Of a stretch of 64,000 nucleotides of DNA, positions 18,499-26,259 are shown in pieces. A model generated the notes under the pieces. It saw only the letters and a program-made list of their open reading frames with translations. It was not told the DNA's origin and did not search any database. The stretch comes from Streptomyces violaceusniger Tu 4113. Lineage in GTDB: Bacteria > Actinomycetota > Actinomycetes > Streptomycetales > Streptomycetaceae. Each line of letters begins with the position of its first letter. The first letter of the stretch is position 1. The position numbers and the translations under genes are program-made. Location: assembly GCF_000147815.2 (NCBI RefSeq), contig NC_015957.1, positions 7,068,001-7,132,000 on the forward strand, written 5' to 3'.

Positions 18499-18831
18499 AT
18501 GCTGAGTGTCGCCGCCATCCTCGGCGATTCCGCCCGTCGCCATCCGCACCGCCTCGCGATCGTCGAGGGCGACATCCGGCTGGCCCGGCACCCGGCCATC
18601 GCCGAGGTGTCGGTCGTCGGAGTGCCCGACGACGTCAAGGGCGAGGAGGTGTGCGCCGCGGTGGTGCTGCGGGCCGACCTGCGCGTCCCGTCCGCCGAGG
18701 AGGTCATCGCCTGGTCCCGGGAACGGCTCGGCGGGCACAAGTACCCGCGCAAGGTGGTCTTCATGACCGCCCTGCCCCTCGGCCCCACCGGCAAGGTTTC
18801 CAAGCGCGAGCTGCGCAAGACCTGCTCCTGA
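18499..18831 (+). pseudogene. Acyl-CoA synthetase remnant: N-terminus joined to C-terminus by internal deletion
   Basis: The 110-residue frame starts like an acyl-CoA synthetase (MLSVAAILGDSARRHPHRLA). After about 26 residues it jumps to the far C-terminal domain (HPAIAEVSVVGVPDDVKGEE, then GPTGKVSKRELRK with the conserved catalytic Lys). Normal family members are 500 residues or more, so roughly 400 residues, including the whole AMP-binding core, are missing without a frameshift. It cannot be a working ligase. It could still be translated, because start and stop are intact. A strong hairpin follows immediately. Confidence 0.8.
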
Positions 18832-18839
18832 CGCCTGGA

Positions 18840-18894
18840 GCGGGTGGGGGAGCGGGCCGCCGGGTGCATCCCGGCGGCCCGCTCCCCCACCCGC
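18840..18894. terminator. Perfect 25-bp stem hairpin between two convergent remnants
   Basis: Arms 18840-18864 and 18870-18894 are perfect reverse complements around the 5-nt loop TGCAT. This is a very strong GC-rich hairpin without a U-run, as is usual in Streptomyces. It lies between the acyl-CoA synthetase remnant and the end of the oxidoreductase remnant, and could stop transcription from both sides. Confidence 0.85.
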
Positions 18895-19406
18895 GCAGCA
18901 CATCTCCAGGCCCGCGCCACCTCGGCGGCCAGTCGCGCCGCTTCCCGCGCACAGCCCCAGGACAGGGTGAATCCCGAGCCGCCGTGCCCGTAGTTGTGCA
19001 CCAGGCGGGTGCCGGTCCCGGCCTCCAGGCAGACGTTTCCGCGCCGTGCGGGCCGCAACCCCACCCGTACCGGCGCCAGTTGTGGCACGGCCGTGCGCAG
19101 CGCGGGCAGGAACTCCTGGCAGCGCCGCACCATGTCCTGCACCGGCGCATGGCGGAAGGGCAGATGCGTCGGCCACTCGTTGGCCTGTACGAGGCCGCCC
19201 AGCACCACGCAGTGGTCGCCGCGCGGGACGACGAAGACCATGTTCTGGTCGCCACGCGAGGCGTCGAACGCCATCGCGTGCGCGCTGGTGATCCGCGGCA
19301 TGGCCTTGCCGTGGTCGCGCACATGGAAAAGGGGGCCGCGCAGCGGGTACAGGGTGGTGTCGCCGGACGATGTGCGGCGGCGCCTCGTCCGTCCTGGGCG
19401 CTTTTC
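18895..19406 (-). pseudogene. C-terminal half of a D-amino-acid-oxidase-family FAD oxidoreductase (5' truncated)
   Basis: Reading leftward, the frame shows GDTTLYPLRGPLFHVRDHGK, then MVFVVPRGDHCVVLGG, VGLRPARRGNVCLE and the family signature HNYGHGGSGFTLSWGCA. These are the C-terminal landmarks of DAO-family oxidases. The N-terminal FAD-binding Rossmann domain is absent: the frame hits a stop at 19407-19409 just upstream of the first recognisable residues. The 3' end has also lost its stop codon; the frame reads through the hairpin into antisense of the neighbouring genes. Both ends are therefore damaged. Confidence 0.75.
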
Positions 19407-19468
19407 CTAATCGTCGAGTACCCGGACGCACGCCCATCCGGCGGAGAAGCAGCCTTAGGGTTTGTCTC

Positions 19469-20335
19469 ATGGCCAGTGCTCGCTCCTCCTTGTCCCGTGA
19501 CCGCCGCCGCGCCGAAATGCGGGAGTTCCTGCGCAGCCGCAGGGCGCGGGTCTCACCGGCCGATGTCGGTATGCCGGAAGGCGGTCGGCGGCGCACCCCG
19601 GGGCTGCGGCGCGAGGAGGTCGCGGTGCTCTCCGGGGTCGGGGTGTCGTGGTACACGTGGCTGGAGCAGGGGCGCGACATCACGGTGTCCGAGGAGGTCA
19701 TCGACGCCATCGCCCGCGCGCTGCTGCTGAACGCGGCCGAACGCGGGCACCTGTACCGGCTGGCCGGGCTCAACCCGCCGCGGGACGCGCCCGCGCCCGC
19801 CGTGCCCACCTCGCCCGAGCTGCGACGGCTGCTCGACTCCTGGCTGCCACGGCCCGGCTATGTCCGCGACCGCCACTGGAATTTCACCGCGGTCAACGAC
19901 ATGGCCCGGGAGGTGTTCGGCTACGGCGAGACCGACCACAACTGCCTGGTCTCGTTCTTCACCAACGCCCGCTACCGGACGCTGCACCGGCACTGGGCCG
20001 AGACCGCGCCCCAGGTGGCCGCCGGCTTCCGGGCCGATGCGGCACACTATCCGGACGATCCGGAATTCGATCGCATCGCCGGCGACCTGGCCGCGGTCAG
20101 TCCGGAGTTCGCGGAGCTGTGGGCGCGCCACGACGTGGCCGAGCACACCAGTGCGGTGAAGGCGGTCGACCACGCCACGGCCGGGACCCTGGTCTTCGAC
20201 GCCACGCTGCTGCCGCTGCCCGAGCACCCCGGGCACCATCTGATCCTGCACAACCCCCGCCCGGGCACCGACACCCGGCAGCGGCTGGAGGAGCTGATGC
20301 GGCGGCGCAGCCTGGTGGTGGCACACCCAGGATGA
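19469..20335 (+). CDS. Helix-turn-helix regulator with MmyB-like ligand domain
   Basis: 288 residues. The XRE-type helix-turn-helix includes TPGLRREEVAVLSGVGVSWYTWLEQGRDI. It is followed by the MmyB-like PAS-fold domain, recognised by GYVRDRHWNFTAVNDMAREV and by LVFDATLLPLPEHPGHHLIL near the C-terminus. Homologues usually control an adjacent oxidoreductase gene, here the quinone-oxidoreductase-like gene 44 bp downstream on the same strand. ATG at 19469 has an AGGG ribosome site; upstream in-frame sequence belongs to the remnant region. Confidence 0.85.
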   Translation: MASARSSLSRDRRRAEMREFLRSRRARVSPADVGMPEGGRRRTPGLRREEVAVLSGVGVSWYTWLEQGRDITVSEEVIDAIARALLLNAAERGHLYRLAGLNPPRDAPAPAVPTSPELRRLLDSWLPRPGYVRDRHWNFTAVNDMAREVFGYGETDHNCLVSFFTNARYRTLHRHWAETAPQVAAGFRADAAHYPDDPEFDRIAGDLAAVSPEFAELWARHDVAEHTSAVKAVDHATAGTLVFDATLLPLPEHPGHHLILHNPRPGTDTRQRLEELMRRRSLVVAHPG

Positions 20336-20379
20336 ACGGACACTGCCCGGCCCCCTGACCAAGCGGCAGCATCACTGCC

Positions 20380-21363
20380 ATGAACAGCGATGACACACAG
20401 ATGAAGGCAGTGACCATCCCCGAGTTCGGCGACGCCGGGGTGCTCCGCGCCGACACGGTGCCGATCCCTGTCCCGGGGCCGGGCCAGGTCGCCATCGACG
20501 TGGCCTACGCGGGTGCGAACTTCGCCGAGGTCCTCTACCGGCGCGGCGTGGTCGATGTGCCGCTGCCCTTCGTACCGGGCATCGAGGTCGCCGGATACGT
20601 CCGCGCCGTTGGCGAGGGCGTCGAGGATCTGTGGCCCGGTCGGCCGGTGGCCGCCTTGACGATCGTCGATTCCGGCGGCTACGCCGAGGTGGCGGTCACC
20701 TCGGCGGACCTGGTCGCCCCGCTGGACGGCCTGGATATCGGAATGGGCACGGCCGCGGCTCTGCCGTCCAACAGCACCACCGCCTTCCTGGTGCTCGACC
20801 GGGTCGCCCGCATCGCTCCCGGCGAGAGCGTCCTGGTGCACGCCGCCGCCGGCGGCGTAGGGAGCCAACTCGGCCAGGCCGCCCGTCTGCTGGGCGCGGG
20901 CCGCGTGGTCGGCACGGTCGGAAGCGCCTCCAAGATCGACACCGCCAAGGGCTTCGGCTACGACGAGGTGATCCTCCGTGACCGGCTCGCCGACGCCGGC
21001 CGGTTCGACATCGTCGTCGACATGGTCGGCGGCTCCACCCGCCGAGCGAGCCTGGACCGGCTGGCCTCCATGGGCCGCCTGGTGATCATGGGCAATGCCT
21101 CGGGCGCCCAGGACGTCGGCGTCCCGGCCAACGAACTGTGGTTCACCAACAGGACGGTCTCCGGCTTCAATCTGGCCGCCTTCGCCGCCGCCCACCCCGA
21201 CGAGGCGGGCCGGGCGCTGCGCCGTGCGGTGGAGGCGGTGGCCAAGGGAGAGCTGCGGGTACAGGTTGAGGCTCTGCCGCTGGAGCGAGTCGCCGAAGCG
21301 CACCGCCGGATCGAGGCGGGGGCGACCACGGGCAAGCTGGTACTGGACGTCGCGGCGCTATGA
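20380..21363 (+). CDS. Zinc-independent quinone oxidoreductase-like enzyme (MDR family)
   Basis: 327 residues. Typical MDR sequence: AGANFAEVLYRRG, FVPGIEVAGYVRAVG, the NADPH loop VHAAAGGVGSQLGQAARLLG, and VSGFNLAAFAAAHP, which resembles quinone-oxidoreductase C-termini. No structural-zinc Cys cluster. It may start at ATG 20380 or at ATG 20401. It probably forms a unit with the upstream MmyB-type regulator. Its TGA lies in the first copy of a 19-bp tandem triplication. Confidence 0.87.
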   Translation: MNSDDTQMKAVTIPEFGDAGVLRADTVPIPVPGPGQVAIDVAYAGANFAEVLYRRGVVDVPLPFVPGIEVAGYVRAVGEGVEDLWPGRPVAALTIVDSGGYAEVAVTSADLVAPLDGLDIGMGTAAALPSNSTTAFLVLDRVARIAPGESVLVHAAAGGVGSQLGQAARLLGAGRVVGTVGSASKIDTAKGFGYDEVILRDRLADAGRFDIVVDMVGGSTRRASLDRLASMGRLVIMGNASGAQDVGVPANELWFTNRTVSGFNLAAFAAAHPDEAGRALRRAVEAVAKGELRVQVEALPLERVAEAHRRIEAGATTGKLVLDVAAL

Positions 21364-21411
21364 CGTGGTCGCGGCGCTATGACGTGGTCGCGGCGCTATG
21401 ACGTGGTCGCG
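21355..21411. repeat. 19-bp tandem repeat, three copies, across two convergent stop codons
   Basis: GGCGCTATGACGTGGTCGC is repeated three times head to tail. Each copy carries TGA readable on the plus strand and TAG readable on the minus strand. The rightward oxidoreductase stops in the first copy it meets and the leftward AraC gene in the first copy it meets. Confidence 0.85.
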
Positions 21412-22364
21412 GCGCGCCGGAATTCGCTGGGGTTGGCGCCTCGGACGCGTTTGAACGCCGCGCTGAATCCGAACGGGTCGGAGTAGCCGACGGTGCGGGC
21501 GATGTCCGCGATGGTCGCGGCCTTCCGCTCGACCAGGAGGTCTGCGGCGAGCGTCATGCGCCAGCGGGTGAGGTAGGTCAGCGGGGGTTCGCCGACCAGG
21601 TCGGCGAACCGCTTGGCCAGCGTCGAACGCGACACCCCGATGTGCTCGGCCAGGGCGGCGACCGTCCATGGTGCCGCCGGTTCGGCGTGCAGCAGGCGCA
21701 GCGCGCCGCCGACCACCGGGTCCCGCTGGGCGGCCCACCAGGCCGGGGGCTCGCCGCCGGGCCGGTCGAACCACTCGCGCAGCGTGCAGACCATCATCCA
21801 GTCCAGCAGCCGGTCGAGTACGACCTGCTGGCCCGGTGTGTCGACGGCGACCTCGGCGGCGAGGTGGTCCAGCACGGGGTCGCCCGTGCCCCCCGCGTCC
21901 ACACGCAGCACGACGGGCAGCGCGTCCAGCAGTCGGCGGCTGATCTCGCCGCGCACGGGATAGGCGCCGACGATCAGGGTCGTGGCAGCACGGCCGTGAC
22001 CGGTGTCCCCGCCGGGGCCGTGACCGGTGTCCCCGCCGGAGTCGTTCCAGCCGCGCCGGTGCCGGGTCCCGCCCTGCTCGGGCGTCGCGCAGTGCTCGCC
22101 GCATGCGATCGGTTCGGCCCGGGTGCCGACCTCGTCGACGAAGGTGAACGTGGCGGGGCCGCGCACGACGACCGTCTCGCGGGCGCGCAGCGGCTCGGGC
22201 GGACCGTGCTCCGGCACGATCCAGCCCGCCCCGGTGAGGACGGTGCACAGGGTGAGCGGCGCGCCGTCCACGAAGTGCAGTGCCCAGGGCGGGGACAGGG
22301 TCGAGCTGCCGAACAACGAGCCATGGGCTCGCACCCCGCGGATCAGGTCACTGAAGGCGTCCAC
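21396..22364 (-). CDS. AraC family transcriptional regulator (cupin_6-type)
   Basis: 322 residues from the GTG at 22364. The N-terminal AraC-binding/cupin_6 domain begins LIRGVRAHGSLFGSSTLSPP, which matches the start of the family. The C-terminal double helix-turn-helix includes AALAEHIGVSRSTLAKRFADL and IARTVGYSDPFGFSAAFKRV. A small in-protein duplication (G-D-T-G-H-G) sits near residue 115. It is divergent from the NmrA-like gene with 82 bp between; such regulators commonly control the adjacent NAD(P)-binding protein. Confidence 0.87.
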   Translation of the reverse strand: MDAFSDLIRGVRAHGSLFGSSTLSPPWALHFVDGAPLTLCTVLTGAGWIVPEHGPPEPLRARETVVVRGPATFTFVDEVGTRAEPIACGEHCATPEQGGTRHRRGWNDSGGDTGHGPGGDTGHGRAATTLIVGAYPVRGEISRRLLDALPVVLRVDAGGTGDPVLDHLAAEVAVDTPGQQVVLDRLLDWMMVCTLREWFDRPGGEPPAWWAAQRDPVVGGALRLLHAEPAAPWTVAALAEHIGVSRSTLAKRFADLVGEPPLTYLTRWRMTLAADLLVERKAATIADIARTVGYSDPFGFSAAFKRVRGANPSEFRRAATTS

Positions 22365-22446
22365 CTCAGCGATTTTAGACGCATACACAGGTGGTCCAGC
22401 TTTTTGCCTATGGGTTCGTCCGAGTCGGCCATGTTCAATCGGTCTC

Positions 22447-23283
22447 ATGAGCAACGACACCACTCTCGTCCTCGGCGCGACCGGCAAGACGGGTCGGCGG
22501 ATCCTCGCCCGGTTGCGGCTGCACGGCACACCGGTGCGGGCCGCCTCCCGATCGAGCCGGACCCGGTTCGACTGGTCCGACCCCGGCGGCTGGGACGCGG
22601 CCCTGCGGGGCATCGCCGTCGCCTATCTGGTGGCCCCGCGCGTGCCGGGCCCGGTGCACGAGTTCGTGGCCCGGGCCGAGGCCGCCGGAGTGCGGCGGCT
22701 GGTCCTGCTCTCCGGGCGCGGCTCCGACACCTGGGGCGACTCCACGTTCGGCCTTGACATGCGCTCGGCCGAGGATGCCGTACGCGGCTCGGCGCTGGAG
22801 TGGACCGTCCTGCGGCCGTCGAACTTCGCCCAGAACTTCGACGAGGACGTCTTCCACGCCCCGCTGATCGCCGGGGAGCTGGCGCTCCCGGCCGGCAAGG
22901 TTCCCGAGCCGTTCATCGACGCGGAGGACGTCGCCGACGCCGCGGCCGCGGTGTTGACCGAGACCGACCGGCACGCCGGACGGATCTACGAGCTGACCGG
23001 ACCGCGTGCGCTCACCTTCGGCGAGGCCGTCCGGCTGATCTCCCGGGCGTCCGGGCGGCCCATCGCCTACCGGCAGGTCTCCCCCGCCGAGTACACCGCG
23101 GCGCTGGTCGAGGAGGGCGTGGGCGAGGAGGACGCCCACCACGTGGCCGAGATGTTCGTACTGATGGAACGCGGGCTGCTGGCCGGGACGACGGATGACC
23201 TCGCCACCGTCCTGGGACGGGCGCCCCGGACCTTTGAGGACTACGTCGTGCGGGCCGCGGCGGCGGGAGCCTGGGGGCGATGA
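22447..23283 (+). CDS. NmrA-like NAD(P)-binding protein
   Basis: 278 residues. The N-terminal loop LVLGATGKTGRRILARL is the atypical-SDR nucleotide-binding motif. The middle contains VLRPSNFAQNFDED, typical of NmrA/HSCARG and ergot-alkaloid EasG-like proteins. The classical YxxxK catalytic pair is missing, so it may act as a redox sensor or as a reductase of the atypical group. Divergent from the AraC gene, its probable regulator. Confidence 0.85.
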   Translation: MSNDTTLVLGATGKTGRRILARLRLHGTPVRAASRSSRTRFDWSDPGGWDAALRGIAVAYLVAPRVPGPVHEFVARAEAAGVRRLVLLSGRGSDTWGDSTFGLDMRSAEDAVRGSALEWTVLRPSNFAQNFDEDVFHAPLIAGELALPAGKVPEPFIDAEDVADAAAAVLTETDRHAGRIYELTGPRALTFGEAVRLISRASGRPIAYRQVSPAEYTAALVEEGVGEEDAHHVAEMFVLMERGLLAGTTDDLATVLGRAPRTFEDYVVRAAAAGAWGR

Positions 23284-23400
23284 CCGCCCGGCGGCGGCCG
23301 AGCTGCCTGGCCATCGCCCTGGGATCACACGATCAGAACGAGCCGACGCCTCGTTCAACGACCTCGAAACCATTCCCCCTCACCCATCGGAAGGGCCGTG

Positions 23401-23832
23401 ATGAGCACCGACGCCACTTCGCTGACCACCCAGGACCTCGAGTTCCTCCGGCGCCCCCTGTACGGGTTCCTGTCCGTGGCCGGGGGGCCGCTTCCGCCAC
23501 AGCCCCGGCCGGTGTGGTTCGAGGCCACCGCCGAGGGCACGATCCAGCTCTTCACGGGCCCGGACACGCTCAAAGTGCGGCGCCTGCGCCGCGACCCCCG
23601 CGCCTCGATCGTGGTCGCCGCCCCGGTGGGCGAACGCGAGCGCTGGCTGTGGGTGGCCGGCCGCACCACGGTGGAAACCGACGGAGCACACGACCTGGCC
23701 GCCCGGCTGGCCGCGCGCTACTGGGACCTCGACGACGACCCGGCCCGCGCCGACGACCTCGCCGGGATCCTGGCCGAGGACTGGGTCCGTCTCGTCATCC
23801 ACCCGGAGACCGTGCGCCGCTACGCGTTCTGA
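23401..23832 (+). CDS. Pyridoxamine-5'-phosphate-oxidase-fold flavin protein
   Basis: 143 residues, the size of single-domain PNPOx-like split-barrel proteins. Visible features are a beta-barrel core (PRPVWFEATAEGTIQLFTG), KVRRLRRDPRASIVVAAP, a typical cofactor-binding region, and a C-terminal VIHPETVRRYAF. Such proteins bind FMN, F420 or heme; which one is not clear here. GGAAGGG precedes ATG 23401. It follows the NmrA-like gene in the same direction after 117 bp. Confidence 0.8.
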   Translation: MSTDATSLTTQDLEFLRRPLYGFLSVAGGPLPPQPRPVWFEATAEGTIQLFTGPDTLKVRRLRRDPRASIVVAAPVGERERWLWVAGRTTVETDGAHDLAARLAARYWDLDDDPARADDLAGILAEDWVRLVIHPETVRRYAF

Positions 23833-23870
23833 CCTCCGCGACAACCTCTTCGAGTGCGCCGCCGCCCCGG

Positions 23871-25046
23871 TCAATAGAACTCGACGGTGTTCACGCGGTT
23901 GAGCAACTCGTGCCCGTCGAGGAGCCGGGTGGTGTTGGTGGCGAAGAGTTCGGCGATGCGGCGGTCCTCCGCCGCGTCGAGCGCGGCGGTGTGCGGGCTC
24001 ACCAGCACCCGGTCGTGGTCCCACAGCGGACTGTGCGCGGGCAGCGGTTCGGTCTCGAAGACGTCCAGCGCGGCGAAGCCGACCCGGCCGGAGTCGAGCG
24101 CGCCGATCAGCGCGGCCTCGTCGACGACGCTTCCGCGGCCGACGTTCACGAGACAGGCGCCGGGCCGAAGGGCGCCGAAGAACCGTTCGCCGAGGAGGTG
24201 CTCGGTGGCCTCGGTGCCGGGGAGGGTGTTCACGACGGCGTCCACGGTGGGAGCCACTTCGGTGATGTGGTCGGGGTGCACCACGGTGGAGACGCCGGTG
24301 ACGGTGACGTCCCTCCTGCTCGTGCCGATGACCGTGGCCCCCAGCGCGTGGAGGGTCTCGGCGACGACCCGGCCGATCCCGCCGAGGCCGAGGACCAGCA
24401 CCGTCTGCTGGTTCACCTGCCCCATTGTCCAGCGGCCGGTCCACTCCCGGTCGTCCTGCCGGCGCCGCAGTCGGGGAAGGTCCTTGGCACCCGCGAGCAC
24501 GCCGAAGACGGCGAACTCGGCGAGCGGGCGCCCGTGCACACCGGCCGAGGTGGTGAACAGGACCCGGTCGAGCTCTTCGGCGCTCAGCCCGGCCGTCTTG
24601 ACCTGGCCACCGCCGCCCGCGGCCATCGTGTGCACCCAGCGCAGCCGCGGGTTGGCCCGGACCGCCCGCGCCAGGGCGGCCGGGTCCAGGTCGGGGATGC
24701 CGTACAGGGCGTCGGCCGAGTCGATCGCCGCCTCGTAGGCGCGCTGCTGCTGGGGGCCGCGCCGCCAGGCCGGGTCGCCGGCGAAGTCGGCGGGCCAGCG
24801 CATCGGCGGGAGGAGGGAGTGGTCGACGACGAGGTCGATCCGCGGCTCCAACTCCCGGATGCGGGCGCAGTTCTCCTCGGACAGCGGGGCGGCGACCGCC
24901 ACGCGGAGGCGGTCCGCCACGCGGCCCCAGCCGGTCATCTGGTCCCGGGCGGTCATCTGGTCCCGGGCGGTCATCTGGTCCCGGGCGGTCATCTGGTCCC
25001 GGGCGGTCAGCCGATCCTGCCCCGTCGTCTCGTCCCGGCCGCTCAT
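23871..25046 (-). CDS. D-2-hydroxyacid dehydrogenase (NAD(P)-dependent)
   Basis: 391 residues. The dinucleotide loop is VLGLGGIGRVVAE (~residue 185). Catalytic Arg is in NVGRGSVVDE, Glu in VFETEPLP, and His in VSPHTAAL. The family interconverts 2-ketoacids and D-2-hydroxyacids, such as glyoxylate and glycolate. The start overlaps the stop of the upstream RraA-family gene (ATGA), so the two are co-translated. The first 40 residues are odd: T-A-R-D-Q-M occurs four times, from an 18-bp tandem repeat, and each copy supplies an in-frame ATG. The conserved fold begins only after this repeat. Confidence 0.88.
   Translation of the reverse strand: MSGRDETTGQDRLTARDQMTARDQMTARDQMTARDQMTGWGRVADRLRVAVAAPLSEENCARIRELEPRIDLVVDHSLLPPMRWPADFAGDPAWRRGPQQQRAYEAAIDSADALYGIPDLDPAALARAVRANPRLRWVHTMAAGGGGQVKTAGLSAEELDRVLFTTSAGVHGRPLAEFAVFGVLAGAKDLPRLRRRQDDREWTGRWTMGQVNQQTVLVLGLGGIGRVVAETLHALGATVIGTSRRDVTVTGVSTVVHPDHITEVAPTVDAVVNTLPGTEATEHLLGERFFGALRPGACLVNVGRGSVVDEAALIGALDSGRVGFAALDVFETEPLPAHSPLWDHDRVLVSPHTAALDAAEDRRIAELFATNTTRLLDGHELLNRVNTVEFY
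24933..25004. repeat. 18-bp tandem repeat, four copies, inside a coding N-terminus
   Basis: GGTCATCTGGTCCCGGGC is repeated four times, followed by a decayed fifth copy. On the minus strand it encodes T-A-R-D-Q-M units and offers four alternative start codons for the dehydrogenase. The length (multiple of three) preserves the frame when copy number changes. Confidence 0.85.
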
Positions 25047-25687
25047 CGGACGGCCTTGACCTGGTTCCGCAGCGTTTCGACCTCCGCGTCCAGCGCCGCC
25101 TCGCGGGCGACGATCTCCTCGACCGCCCTCAGCGCCTCATCGGCCCGGTGCGGCGGGATGACGATGACGCCGTCCCCGTCGGCGGCGACGATGTCTCCGG
25201 GGTTCACCACGACACCGCCGATGGCGACCGGTTCGCCGATCGTGCCCGGGCCGTTCTTGAACGGACCGGCGGGGGTGAGCCCGCGGGCGAAGACCGGGAC
25301 CCCGAGCTCTCCGATGATCGCGGCGTCGCGCACATATCCGTCGACCACCGCCCCGGCGGCACCGTAGACGGCGAAGCGCTGGGCGAGGTTGTCGCCGATG
25401 ATGGCGCGGCCGTCGTGGCCGAAGGCGTTGATGACCAGGATGTCACCGGGGCGGATGTGCTCGAGCGCCGCGATCACGGCCTTGTTGTCTCCCGCGACGG
25501 TGAGAATGGGAAGCGCCGTGCCGACGGCTTTGGCCCCGTTCCAGATGGGCGCGATGCCACCGTCGACGATGTTCAGCCGGTCGAGGGCATCCCCGAGGTT
25601 GGCCACGGAGTGGGCGCGGAACTGATCCAGCACCTGTCCCTCGACGCGTTCCCACGCGCTGCTCACGCGCACGTTGTCCTGGGTCAT
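25043..25687 (-). CDS. RraA-family protein, likely 4-hydroxy-4-methyl-2-oxoglutarate/oxaloacetate aldolase
   Basis: 214 residues. The RraA/HMG-aldolase fold is shown by ANLGDALDRLNIVDGGI, AINAFGH-type glycine strands, and the active-site stretch AAGAVVDGYVRDAAII, where the Arg-Asp pair binds substrate and metal in aldolase members. Members cleave 4-hydroxy-2-oxoacids to pyruvate plus an oxoacid; others inhibit RNase E, which is unlikely in a catabolic operon. ATG 25687 has a perfect GAAGGAG site. It is operonic with the D-2-hydroxyacid dehydrogenase and divergent from the oxoprolinase operon. Confidence 0.85.
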   Translation of the reverse strand: MTQDNVRVSSAWERVEGQVLDQFRAHSVANLGDALDRLNIVDGGIAPIWNGAKAVGTALPILTVAGDNKAVIAALEHIRPGDILVINAFGHDGRAIIGDNLAQRFAVYGAAGAVVDGYVRDAAIIGELGVPVFARGLTPAGPFKNGPGTIGEPVAIGGVVVNPGDIVAADGDGVIVIPPHRADEALRAVEEIVAREAALDAEVETLRNQVKAVR

Positions 25688-25775
25688 CGCAGGCTCCTTC
25701 ACCGGGTCCGGTTCCGCCGGGCGGGGCGGTGGCGGTGCGGGCGTCGTGGGATCACCACGCCCCAAACGAGAAAGT

Positions 25776-25789
25776 GCGAAAGGTTTCGC
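25776..25789. promoter_or_regulatory. Inverted repeat upstream of the RraA-family operon
   Basis: GCGAAA-GG-TTTCGC is a perfect 6+6 inverted repeat about 90 bp before the RraA start, followed directly by a second TTTCGCG. It could be an operator for the leftward operon; the regulator is not identifiable. Confidence 0.4.
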
Positions 25790-25994
25790 GTTTCGCGAGA
25801 GTCAGTCTGCATCCATCCGTGACGCAAGACAAGAGGTGCCCAGCCCGCGAGATCAGCCCCTTCGGGACAGGTCGTACCCCGACACCACCATCGAAAGCAC
25901 CCTCAAATCGCCGGGCGAACCCTGGAGTCCAAGGCGGAAGCGCGATGGAAGCGAAAGGTTAACGAGGGGGCAACACACATCCTTGACCACCCCA

Positions 25995-26016
25995 GAATGC
26001 GAATCTATTCTCATTC
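25995..26016. promoter_or_regulatory. Candidate operator of the oxoprolinase regulon, copy 1
   Basis: GAATGCGAAT-CT-ATTCTCATTC is a 10+10 inverted repeat with one mismatch, about 245 bp before the MHS transporter start. It shares 15 of 22 positions with the element at 30230-30251 upstream of the SDR gene in the same cluster. Confidence 0.55.
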
Positions 26017-26259
26017 GCGGTTCACGTCGCAACTTGGCTCTGACGCCGCTCCGCGACCCTTCCGTCCTGCCTCACCTCTGGCCTCACTCAGGCGAGCGAG
26101 CACGGCCCGAGCGCCGTCATCGCCTTCCCATAGAACCCGTAGACCACGAAACGTCCAGGTGCGCCCCGGCCCAGGAGCGACCGCTGACAGCGACCCCGTT
26201 CAGCGCATGATCCTTCAGGACACCGTTCCAGGAGTCCGCGACACCGAAAGTAATCGCGT

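Larger units (their letters stand above)
25688..26259. other. 572-bp divergent control region without a gene
   Basis: The region separates the RraA/dehydrogenase operon from the transporter/oxoprolinase operon. I see no coding frame with normal codon use. It holds an inverted repeat GCGAAA-GG-TTTCGC at 25776-25789 near the leftward operon, the 9-mer AAACGAGAA at 25764-25772, and a palindrome at 25995-26016. It is A+T-richer than its neighbours, as expected for regulatory DNA. Confidence 0.7.

Noticed and set aside
17263..19809. 848-codon open frame on the minus strand
   Set aside because: It crosses the antisense of the oxidoreductase, the remnants and a regulator with no family motifs; its N-terminal part lies opposite a well-supported gene.
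25043..25687. RNase E inhibitor role for the RraA-family protein
   Set aside because: The operon partner is a metabolic dehydrogenase and the divergent operon is catabolic; the aldolase branch explains the context better.
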